In this document: positions 16,271 to 23,609 of the stretch, in pieces | How positions within the stretch are numbered: position 1 is the first letter of the stretch | How the letters are laid out: every line of letters starts with the position of its first letter | Source: Oceaniferula flava | GTDB taxonomy: Bacteria > Verrucomicrobiota > Verrucomicrobiia > Verrucomicrobiales > Akkermansiaceae | Assembly: GCF_016811075.1 (NCBI RefSeq) | Contig: NZ_JAFBGL010000001.1 | Coordinates: 124,001 to 188,000, forward strand | Direction: 5' to 3' | DNA: 64,000 bases | Position numbers and translations under genes: made by a program | The notes under the pieces: generated by a model | Databases searched by the model: none | Seen by the model: the letters and a program-made list of their open reading frames with translations, nothing else | What the model was told of the DNA's origin: nothing

Positions 16271-17560
16271 TTAGGCATTCATCAAGGCCTCGATCTCATC
16301 GGCTTCGATGGGGATGTTGGCCATGAGGTCGACGTTGCCATGCTCTTCGATGACGACGTCATTTTCCAGTCGGACGCCGATATTTTCCTCTCGGATGTAG
16401 ATGCCTGGCTCGATGGTGAACACCATGCCGACGGCAAAGGGCTCTTCGACCGGGCAGATATCGTGCACATCGAGACCGAGGTGATGGGATGTGCCGTGCA
16501 TGAAATACTTTTTCACCAGAGGTCTGCTGGCGTCCTGCTTGGCGGCCTCCGCGGCATCGATCAGGCCTAGATGGATCAGTTCTTCCTCCATGAAGCAAGT
16601 GACTTGCTTTTGATACTCGGTGGGGAGCATACCGGGACGCAGGATTTCATTCGCCTTGCGCAGCACACGGAGCACGGCGTTGTAGACTGCCCTTTGGCGG
16701 TCAGTGAACTTGCCGTTCACGGGGATGGTCCGGGTCATGTCGGCATTCCAATTGCCATACTCGGCGGCGACATCCATAAGCAGCAGGTCGCCATCCTCGC
16801 AGACGTCTTGATTTTCCAGATAGTGCAGCACGCAGGCGTTCTTGCCGCTGCCAATAATCGGGCTGTAGGCGAAACCTCGGGATTTTCTGCGGAGAAATTC
16901 GTGCATGTATTCAGCCTCGACTTCCCACTCACCCACACCGGGTTGGACGAACCCCAGGATTCGGCGGAAGCCGGCTTCGGTGATGTCGCAGGCCTGCTGC
17001 AGCATCTTGATTTCCTCGGCGTCCTTGATAATGCGCAGCTGGCGCATCAGCGGGGAGAGTCGCTCATACTTGTGGAGCGGATAGTGGCTTTGGCATTGTT
17101 TGAGAAAACGGGCGTCTCGTGTTTGCACCGACACCGGCGGGCGCAGGTATTCGTTAGTATTCAGGTAGACATATTCCGACTGCTGGATGAGGCGGTGAAG
17201 GTAGAGCTCGAACTGATCGACCCATTGGACGTTCTCGATGCCCGATAGTGCCGACGCCTGCTCTTTGCTTAATTTGTTGCCTTCCCAGATGGCGATCTGC
17301 TCGTTGGTTTCGCGGATGAAGAGGATTTCGCGATCCTTCTTATTCTTCGCATCGGGGAATAGCAGGAGGACGCTTTCTTCCTGATCAATGCCGCAGAGGT
17401 AGTAGAGGTCGGTATTTTGCTTCAAGAGCATCGTGCCGTCCGCATTGGTCGGCATGATGTCGTTGGAGTGTAAAATGGCGACGCTGTTGTCCTTGAGTTT
17501 GGCGGTTAGGCGGGCGCGATTGCGGACAAAAAGTTGGGCATCGGCAGGATCGTATCTCAT
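16271..17560 (-). CDS. pepP: Xaa-Pro aminopeptidase (M24B)
   Basis: Cytoplasmic metallopeptidase that removes an N-terminal residue preceding proline. At 429 residues it has the usual two domains. The M24 metal ligands are all visible: Asp in LLMDVAAEYG and NADMTRTIPVNG, His in MHGTSHHLGLDVHD, Glu in FTIEPGIYI, and Glu in RLENDVVI. The N-terminal creatinase-like domain covers about residues 1-165. It sits between nadK (78 bases upstream) and the papain-like membrane protein. The gap to nadK has only a weak hairpin (17604-17626). Confidence 0.93.
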   Translation of the reverse strand: MRYDPADAQLFVRNRARLTAKLKDNSVAILHSNDIMPTNADGTMLLKQNTDLYYLCGIDQEESVLLLFPDAKNKKDREILFIRETNEQIAIWEGNKLSKEQASALSGIENVQWVDQFELYLHRLIQQSEYVYLNTNEYLRPPVSVQTRDARFLKQCQSHYPLHKYERLSPLMRQLRIIKDAEEIKMLQQACDITEAGFRRILGFVQPGVGEWEVEAEYMHEFLRRKSRGFAYSPIIGSGKNACVLHYLENQDVCEDGDLLLMDVAAEYGNWNADMTRTIPVNGKFTDRQRAVYNAVLRVLRKANEILRPGMLPTEYQKQVTCFMEEELIHLGLIDAAEAAKQDASRPLVKKYFMHGTSHHLGLDVHDICPVEEPFAVGMVFTIEPGIYIREENIGVRLENDVVIEEHGNVDLMANIPIEADEIEALMNA

Positions 17561-17638
17561 ACCTCAATCTCAGCGAACATTCGCCCGGCCTGCAATCACA
17601 AAGGCCCGGGGAGCAGGCATTCGGGCTTAAAAAAGGCG

Positions 17639-18499
17639 CTAATTTTGCCCCCAGCCAAGTTTCTGGCGAAGGGTGGCGTAAAATGTCTGACCTTCCAACC
17701 GAAGAAGGGGGAGTGCGTGGCCAGCTTGCTCGACGCAAATCCGGCTGCCTTGATTGATTTCCACAACCTCGCGACCGTCCACGGTGAACAGCATGGGGCA
17801 CTCGGCGTCTTTTGCGGGAGCGAGTTCGACCACTGAGCTGTCCGATACCACTAGTGAGCGGTTGCTCAGGCTGTGAGGGCAAATCGGAGTGATCACAAAA
17901 ACATCGGCATTGGGCGCAATCAAGGGGCCTCCGGCGGAGAGCGAGTAGGCGGTGGAACCGGTGGTGGTGGCCACAATGAGACCATCGGCGCGGTAGTGGT
18001 TCAGAAGTTCTCCATCTACCCAGGCGTCTAACGAGACCAAGCGGCCTGTCTGGCCACGTGCCAGGGTGATCTCATTGAGCGCCCGAAAGCTTTGCTCGGT
18101 GCCATCGGCGGAGCGCACATAAGCGCGCAACTGCATGCGCTTGATCAAGGTGTAGCGTTTGTTAGCCACAGCATCGGCAAAGACATCTAACTCGGTGTCC
18201 GTGCAGGTGGTGAGGAAGCCCAGGGTGCCTATGTTAATTCCTGCCACGGGGATGTTTGCCGGTCCCAGCTGATTGGCGGCATTCAGCATGGTGCCGTCGC
18301 CGCCCAGCACGGCCACCACATCACAGGTATCAGCAAAGGTCGCTGCATCTTGGCCTCCATCCGATTGAATGATGTCCGCAGTCACGGTTTCCAGCACCGG
18401 GGTGATTTTGACTTTTTCCAAGGCCTTGCAAAGCGCCCGAATCGTCTTTTCTGCGCCTGATTTCCTAGGGTTTGCAATGATGCCAACTTTCATCGCCAC
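17639..18499 (-). CDS. nadK: NAD kinase
   Basis: Makes NADP from NAD in the cytoplasm. The GGDGTML motif (catalytic Asp) lies near residue 68, followed by INIGTLGFL, and the NAD-binding TTGSTAYSLSAGGPL and ITPICPHSLSNRS motifs are intact. At 286 residues the length is normal. Two ATGs, at 18499 and 18493, both fit; the second (MKVGIIANP) is closer to typical family starts. It is first in the nadK-pepP-papain-like run and divergent from the thioredoxin lipoprotein. Confidence 0.94.
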   Translation of the reverse strand: MAMKVGIIANPRKSGAEKTIRALCKALEKVKITPVLETVTADIIQSDGGQDAATFADTCDVVAVLGGDGTMLNAANQLGPANIPVAGINIGTLGFLTTCTDTELDVFADAVANKRYTLIKRMQLRAYVRSADGTEQSFRALNEITLARGQTGRLVSLDAWVDGELLNHYRADGLIVATTTGSTAYSLSAGGPLIAPNADVFVITPICPHSLSNRSLVVSDSSVVELAPAKDAECPMLFTVDGREVVEINQGSRICVEQAGHALPLLRLEGQTFYATLRQKLGWGQN

Positions 18500-18705
18500 G
18501 GATAGTGAACTTAATCATTCAAAGTTACAATAGAAACAGAGTCATCAGGGTAACAAAGATGAGTGGGGCGCTGGCGGAGCGAGAAATGTCGGCTAGGTTT
18601 TCGTCCGAGGTTCCTCATCAGACGGCTCAGTGAGAGCTCGTTCGGGGGGTAGGTCTTAGTTTCTAATGGCAAGCGAGTTGTTCCCGCTATCCGAGCATTC
18701 ACGTC

Positions 18706-18734
18706 TTGCTATTGTTAGCGGCGAGTGATATTAC
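18706..18734 (+). promoter_or_regulatory. Possible promoter of the thioredoxin lipoprotein gene
   Basis: TTGCTA (18706-18711) and TATTAC (18729-18734) resemble -35 and -10 boxes with a 17-base spacer. If real, transcription would start very near the ATG at 18741, giving a nearly leaderless message. The rest of the 241-base gap to nadK holds nothing else that I recognise. Confidence 0.3.
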
Positions 18735-18740
18735 ACATTT

Positions 18741-19352
18741 ATGAAGCGTTTTGCCGGAAGTAAGCGTCCCCAACTGGGGCTGCTGATGAACCTCAGCATC
18801 GCCTGCGCCATGATGAGCGTGACTTCCTGCGATAAAGTCGTCGATCTCAAGGATAAAGCCATGGGTGCCTTGGATCAGGTGAAGGAGAAAAGCGGTCTCA
18901 GTTTGGCCTCCGTTGACGAGAAAGAGGGGCTGGAAATCATCAATGAGGAGGCGCGCCTGGTAGTGGTCGAGTTCTACACCGACAGCTGTGGTCCGTGCAA
19001 AGCCATCGCTCCCACGCTGGAGCGCCTCGCTGAAAGCAACGCCGAGCAGGTGAGAATTATCAAGGTGGATGCCAATGACGAACGCGCTTGGGCAACTCGT
19101 GAAAAGATCAGAGCTGTGCCGACTTTCCAATTCTATCGAGGCGGCAAAAAACTCGCGCAATTCTCCGGAGCTCCATCCGAGGCTGAGTTGCAGAAGAAAA
19201 TCGATGTCTGCGTAGCTTCGTCCGAAGGATCCAATGCTCAATCTCTCGTTAATGAGGGCTCGTCGGGTTCTGCCGATAGCAGTGGAACCGTCCAGCCGGT
19301 TATTCAGCGCATGCCGGACGATTGGTTGCCTGCCGGCGTGACTCGCGAATAA
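18741..19352 (+). CDS. Thioredoxin-fold lipoprotein
   Basis: A 203-residue protein with a basic start, a hydrophobic stretch and a lipobox-like SVTSC, so probably a periplasmic lipoprotein. After a short helical linker comes a full thioredoxin domain with FYTDSCGPCKAIAPTLERLA (active site CGPC) and the cis-Pro loop RAVPTFQFYRGGK. A Ser/Gly-rich spacer then leads to the tail MPDDWLPAGVTRE. The next lipoprotein gene, 18 bases downstream, shares both the SCDxV start of the mature part and this tail, so the two probably act together. A disulfide reductase or chaperone role in the envelope is inferred. Confidence 0.82.
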   Translation: MKRFAGSKRPQLGLLMNLSIACAMMSVTSCDKVVDLKDKAMGALDQVKEKSGLSLASVDEKEGLEIINEEARLVVVEFYTDSCGPCKAIAPTLERLAESNAEQVRIIKVDANDERAWATREKIRAVPTFQFYRGGKKLAQFSGAPSEAELQKKIDVCVASSEGSNAQSLVNEGSSGSADSSGTVQPVIQRMPDDWLPAGVTRE

Positions 19353-19370
19353 AACTTTTCCCTTCCTGAC

Positions 19371-20042
19371 ATGACCATTCAATCATCCATCGCCTTGTTG
19401 CTGATTTCGATCACGCTGCCGTTGATCAGCTCTTGTGATCAAGTGGATCAGCTGGTGAATAAATTCAAAACCGAAGAGGCCAAAGCGACCATTTCGGAAG
19501 AGGAGCTGGCTAAGTCCGATGCTGCTGCCGCGAAGTATTTGGAAATCCTCGAGCGAGTTCCCGTCATTCTTTCCAAAGTAAACGGTGAGAAGTCTGCCTT
19601 CCATGCCAGAAAACAACTGGACGAAGTGGCCCATGAAATTGATCAGGTGGTGCTCGATTTGGTGGAGCTCGATGGAGCGCCAACCACTTTGCTCAGCACC
19701 GACCTTTCTGCGGGCTCTCATTCCGGATCCTCGAACTCGTCCTCTGATGATGGGATCATGGCCACGCGCAAGACTCCCACCATCGCCGGCGCCATTCACT
19801 GGCACATTCGCGAGGAAAACCAGGAAGCCTACAAGCAGCGCGCCATGCGAGTTGCCCAGCGTATCCAGTCGCACATTCATCGCATCGCCAAAGCCACCGA
19901 TCGTTCACCTGTGGCCTTTGACGTGGTGATGGACGGGGTGTTGACCATGGCCTCGACCCGGAAGAATACCGGTAGCTCTAGCTATCCTGGTGTTTCCCCG
20001 ATGCCTGAAGGCTGGATGCCGCTTGGTTTATCGGAAGAATAG
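19371..20042 (+). CDS. Lipoprotein paired with the thioredoxin lipoprotein
   Basis: A 223-residue protein with a signal peptide ending in the lipobox LISSC. The mature part starts with an acidic helical segment and is mostly helical and polar, with a central Ser-rich stretch. It has no recognised catalytic domain and no Cys after the lipid anchor. Its C-terminal tail MPEGWMPLGLSEE matches that of the upstream thioredoxin lipoprotein (Met-Pro, acidic residue, Trp, Pro, Gly and final Glu at the same spacing). The two are co-directional, 18 bases apart, and 87 bases before ileS. Function unknown. Confidence 0.65.
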   Translation: MTIQSSIALLLISITLPLISSCDQVDQLVNKFKTEEAKATISEEELAKSDAAAAKYLEILERVPVILSKVNGEKSAFHARKQLDEVAHEIDQVVLDLVELDGAPTTLLSTDLSAGSHSGSSNSSSDDGIMATRKTPTIAGAIHWHIREENQEAYKQRAMRVAQRIQSHIHRIAKATDRSPVAFDVVMDGVLTMASTRKNTGSSSYPGVSPMPEGWMPLGLSEE

Positions 20043-20129
20043 GCTGGCGATCCAGATTTTCGCAGCAGGCGGACTAAGTAAGCGATTGACCGCCAGCCCC
20101 GAAGTGTCTAGCGTCCGCCGCCTTAGATT

Positions 20130-22871
20130 ATGAGTGCGGACGAGTCCAAAAATCAGCCCGATTACAAGGCCACCCTGAGCCTTCCTGAAACGAGTTTCCC
20201 TATGCGCGGAGATCTCGTGAAAAACGAACCAAAACGTCTCGAGCGTTGGAATCAGGAGAACCTATACCAGCGCATTCAACAGCGTCGCAAGGACTCCTCC
20301 TCGCCTCGCTTCCTGCTTCACGACGGCCCTCCATTTGCCAATGGTGATGTCCACATGGGCACCGCACTGAACAAGGTGCTCAAGGATCTGGTGCTGAAGT
20401 CGAAAACCATGGCTGGCTTCGAGACTCCCTACATTCCCGGCTGGGACTGCCACGGTCTGCCGATCGAATTCAAAGTCATGCAGGACGCCCGCGATGAGGA
20501 ACCTGCGGAAATCCGCCGCCGCTGCGAAGAGTTTGCCCGCGGCTGGATCGATACCCAAAAAGCATCCTTCAGACGCCTCGGTGTGCTGGGCGATTGGGAA
20601 AACCCCTACCTCACTCTGGACCCGGCTTACGAGTCGGACATCATCCGCACCTTCGCCACCATGGTGGAAAAAGGCCTGGTCTATCAGTCGCAGAAACCCG
20701 TGCAGTGGTCCTACGGAGCCAAGACCGCACTGGCTGAAGCTGAGGTTGAGTATCAGGATAAAAAATCCATCGCCATCTTCGTGAAGTTCGATCTGGTAGC
20801 GAACGACAAACTGCCCGCCGACACCTCCTTTGCCATCTGGACCACCACACCGTGGACGCTTCCGGCTAACCTCGGTATCGCGGTGCACGAGCGCTTCAAT
20901 TACGTGGTCGGACGCTTCACCAAGGAAGACACCCCAGACCAGAATATCATCATCGTCCGCGAGCTGCTGGAAGAATTTCAGAAGAAAACCGGCCTGACCC
21001 TTGCGCAGGAAATCGCCGAGATCAAAGGAGCGGAACTCGAAGGGCTTGAAGCCCAACATCCCTTCCTGGATCGCACCTCCAAGGTGATTCTGGCTCCCTT
21101 CGTCACCACCGATACCGGAACCGGCGCGGTGCACATCGCCCCCGGTCACGGTGCGGACGATTACTCCGTCGGAATGCAAAACGGCCTAGCCGTGCTTTCG
21201 CCGGTGGACGACGATGGTCGCTTCACGGAAGAAGTGGGCGTGCCTGAACTGGTGGGCCTCCATGTGATGGAGAAAAATGAAGGCAACGTCGGCGTGCTGC
21301 GACTTCTCGCAGCCAAAGGTGCTTTGTTAGGCAAGGAAACCTACGCTCACTCCTACCCGCACTGCTGGAGATCGAAGACGCCGATCATTTTCCGCGCCGT
21401 CGAACAGTTCTTCATCCGCATCGATGACCTGCGTAAGAAAGCGCTCAGTGAGATCGATGAGACCACCTGGCTTCCTGCCTGGGGCCGGAACCGTATTTTT
21501 GGCACCGTCGAGGCTCGGCCCGACTGGTGCATCTCCCGTCAGCGCACCTGGGGAGTTCCGCTTCCTGTGTTCTTCGATAAAGACGGAGAGGTCATTCTCG
21601 ATGCTGAGATCTCGCGCAAGGTCGCGGACCTGGTGGAAGAAGAAGGCACCAATATCTGGTTCGAGCTTTCGGACGCCGAACTCGCTGCCCGTTTGGGACT
21701 GCCCGAGGGAGCGACCAAGTGCCGCGATACTCTCGACGTCTGGATCGATTCCGGCAGCTCCCACGTTGCGGTGATGGATCGTCATCCTGAACTTTCCTGC
21801 CCAGCTGACCTCTATCTTGAAGCGACCGATCAGCACCGTGGCTGGTTCCAGAGCAGCCTGATGCTCAGCGTGGCAGTGCGCGACAAGGCACCTTACAAAT
21901 CCGTGCTGACTCACGGTTTTGTGGTCGATAAAGATGGTGGCAAGATTTCCAAGTCCGCCGCCAAGGCCAAGGGGAAACCTACCGATGCCGCGCACTTCTA
22001 CAACAAGTATGGTGCGGACATCGTGCGCCTCTGGGTGTCGTCGGTCGATTGGCAAACGGAAGTTCCCTTCGGTGAAGATCTGTTCAAGCAAATCGCCGAT
22101 CCTTATCGCCGTCTGCGCAACACCTTGCGTATTTTGTTAGGCAATATCAATGGCTTCGACCCCGCCAGCCAATCCGTGTCCAAAGCGGACATGACGGTGT
22201 TGGATCGCTGGGTGCTGGAGCGCTTGAACGAAGTGATTGCCGAGTGCCGTAACGACTACGAAAGCTATCAGTTCCGCAAGGTGTTCAATCAGATCAACCA
22301 GTTCTGTGCCAATGAGCTGAGTGCGCTCTATATCGATATCACCAAGGACCGCATGTATTGTGACGGGCTAGATTCCACGCGTCGCCTGGCTGCCCAGACG
22401 GTGATGTATCGCGTTTTCGATTCCATCGTGCGCCTGATGGCTCCCATCCTGGCCTTCACGGCGGATGAAGCTTGGGAACATGCTGGTAATGAAGGCAGCG
22501 TGCACGAGCAGGATTTCCCTGAGGTCGATGCCGAGTTTGCTCCTGGTGAAGCGATCGAAACAGTCAATGCCTTGCTGGAAATCCGCGCTGTCATCCAGAC
22601 CGCGATCGAAGAGCAGGTGCAGGCGAAGGCCTTCAATAAAAACAACGAGGCAGATGTCACCCTGACGCTGCCAGCCGATCACCCATGTGCGGAGCTGTTG
22701 AATGACCGTGATTTTGTCACCGAGTTCTTCATTCTTTCCAAGCTCACCGTCGAAAACGGAGCGGAAATTACCGCCACTGCGAAGGCGACGGATCACGGCA
22801 TGTGCCCACGCTGTCGCCGCTACGAGCCACTGGTCACCGACCTGTGCCAGCGTTGTAGTGAGGTTGTTTAA
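20130..22871 (+). CDS. ileS: Isoleucyl-tRNA synthetase
   Basis: Charges tRNA-Ile. At 913 residues it is the usual bacterial type. The HIGH-type motif appears as GPPFANGDVHMGTAL near residue 75, and the KMSKS-type motif as GGKISKS near residue 605. The editing domain (TTTPWTLPANLGIAVH and GTGAVHIAPGHGADDY) is intact. The C-terminal zinc finger has CPRCRRYEPLVTDLCQRC, the four-Cys form. No T-box leader is visible in the 87 bases upstream. It is followed at once by lspA, as in many bacteria. Confidence 0.97.
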   Translation: MSADESKNQPDYKATLSLPETSFPMRGDLVKNEPKRLERWNQENLYQRIQQRRKDSSSPRFLLHDGPPFANGDVHMGTALNKVLKDLVLKSKTMAGFETPYIPGWDCHGLPIEFKVMQDARDEEPAEIRRRCEEFARGWIDTQKASFRRLGVLGDWENPYLTLDPAYESDIIRTFATMVEKGLVYQSQKPVQWSYGAKTALAEAEVEYQDKKSIAIFVKFDLVANDKLPADTSFAIWTTTPWTLPANLGIAVHERFNYVVGRFTKEDTPDQNIIIVRELLEEFQKKTGLTLAQEIAEIKGAELEGLEAQHPFLDRTSKVILAPFVTTDTGTGAVHIAPGHGADDYSVGMQNGLAVLSPVDDDGRFTEEVGVPELVGLHVMEKNEGNVGVLRLLAAKGALLGKETYAHSYPHCWRSKTPIIFRAVEQFFIRIDDLRKKALSEIDETTWLPAWGRNRIFGTVEARPDWCISRQRTWGVPLPVFFDKDGEVILDAEISRKVADLVEEEGTNIWFELSDAELAARLGLPEGATKCRDTLDVWIDSGSSHVAVMDRHPELSCPADLYLEATDQHRGWFQSSLMLSVAVRDKAPYKSVLTHGFVVDKDGGKISKSAAKAKGKPTDAAHFYNKYGADIVRLWVSSVDWQTEVPFGEDLFKQIADPYRRLRNTLRILLGNINGFDPASQSVSKADMTVLDRWVLERLNEVIAECRNDYESYQFRKVFNQINQFCANELSALYIDITKDRMYCDGLDSTRRLAAQTVMYRVFDSIVRLMAPILAFTADEAWEHAGNEGSVHEQDFPEVDAEFAPGEAIETVNALLEIRAVIQTAIEEQVQAKAFNKNNEADVTLTLPADHPCAELLNDRDFVTEFFILSKLTVENGAEITATAKATDHGMCPRCRRYEPLVTDLCQRCSEVV

Positions 22872-22888
22872 TTGTGATTCCCGAGACC

Positions 22889-23524
22889 ATGTCCACCACT
22901 CCGACCAAAGCGAGAATGATCCGGCTTGTGCTGCTGATCTCACTGCCGCTCTACATTCTTGATCAGATCACCAAGTGGTGGACGGTGATGAACTTCAAGC
23001 TCCCCTTCGTAGTTATCGAGGGGCAGAAATATGCCGTGCCGGAAGACACCCGGCCGGTGATTGAAGGCTTTTTCAATCTGGTCCGACGCCATAACCAAGG
23101 GGTCGCCTTTGGCATTGGCAATGGCACCACCTGGGCCCCGGTCGTCTTTCTTTTTGTCCTGGTCATCGCCCTCGCGGGGATCACTTATTTCTGGAAAAAG
23201 GGAGCCTTCACCGGTCCGGCAAAGTGGGCACCCCCCTTGCTGATCTCGGGGATTATTGGAAACCTGACCGATCGCTTGTTCCAAGGTTTCTGGCTGGAAC
23301 CCTACAAGGATGCCAGCTTCATGGAGCGTCTGGGGCAGGGCTATGTGGTCGATTTCCTCGACTTCAAGATCCCGGGTTTTGAGAAAATCATGCCCTCAAG
23401 CGGCGGTCACTGGCCCGCCTTCAATGTGGCTGACAGCTGCATCACCACCGCCGCCGTCCTGCTGTTCTGCACCGCGCTGTTAGAAGCGTGGAAGGAATTT
23501 AAGGAGAAAAAGGCGAAGGCCTAA
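22889..23524 (+). CDS. lspA: Lipoprotein signal peptidase (signal peptidase II)
   Basis: Inner-membrane aspartyl protease that cleaves prolipoprotein signal peptides. Four hydrophobic segments are seen. The two catalytic Asp residues lie in YVVDFLDF and FNVADSCI, and RRHNQGVAFGIG is the conserved Asn motif. At about 211 residues it is longer than the E. coli protein, mostly through periplasmic loops such as the one after WWTVMNFKL. The ATG at 22889 is preferred; a GTG at 22874 would add five residues. It directly follows ileS and suits the several lipoproteins in this window. Confidence 0.93.
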   Translation: MSTTPTKARMIRLVLLISLPLYILDQITKWWTVMNFKLPFVVIEGQKYAVPEDTRPVIEGFFNLVRRHNQGVAFGIGNGTTWAPVVFLFVLVIALAGITYFWKKGAFTGPAKWAPPLLISGIIGNLTDRLFQGFWLEPYKDASFMERLGQGYVVDFLDFKIPGFEKIMPSSGGHWPAFNVADSCITTAAVLLFCTALLEAWKEFKEKKAKA

Positions 23525-23558
23525 GGGGGGGGGCATACCATCGACTGAGTCAATGCTC

Positions 23559-23582
23559 CTGAAGCGATAATCAATGCTTCAG
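23559..23582. repeat. Intergenic hairpin between lspA and DUF2339 gene
   Basis: CTGAAGC (23559-23565) and GCTTCAG (23576-23582) are perfect reverse complements with a 10-base loop and no T tract. A run of nine G (23525-23533) lies just before it, directly after the lspA stop. Function unknown; possibly an mRNA-end structure. Confidence 0.4.
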
Positions 23583-23609
23583 CTCGGGGGATTGTGATAG
23601 GCTGATCGT

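Noticed and set aside
20043-20129. T-box or other leader before ileS
   Set aside because: The gap is only 87 bases, has no T-box sequence and no terminator. A loose repeat (GGCGGAC/GTCCGCC) is too far apart to be convincing.
20262-21179. A 305-codon open frame on the minus strand
   Set aside because: It lies entirely opposite ileS, whose motifs are clear. Long antisense frames are common in GC-rich coding DNA and this one matches no family.
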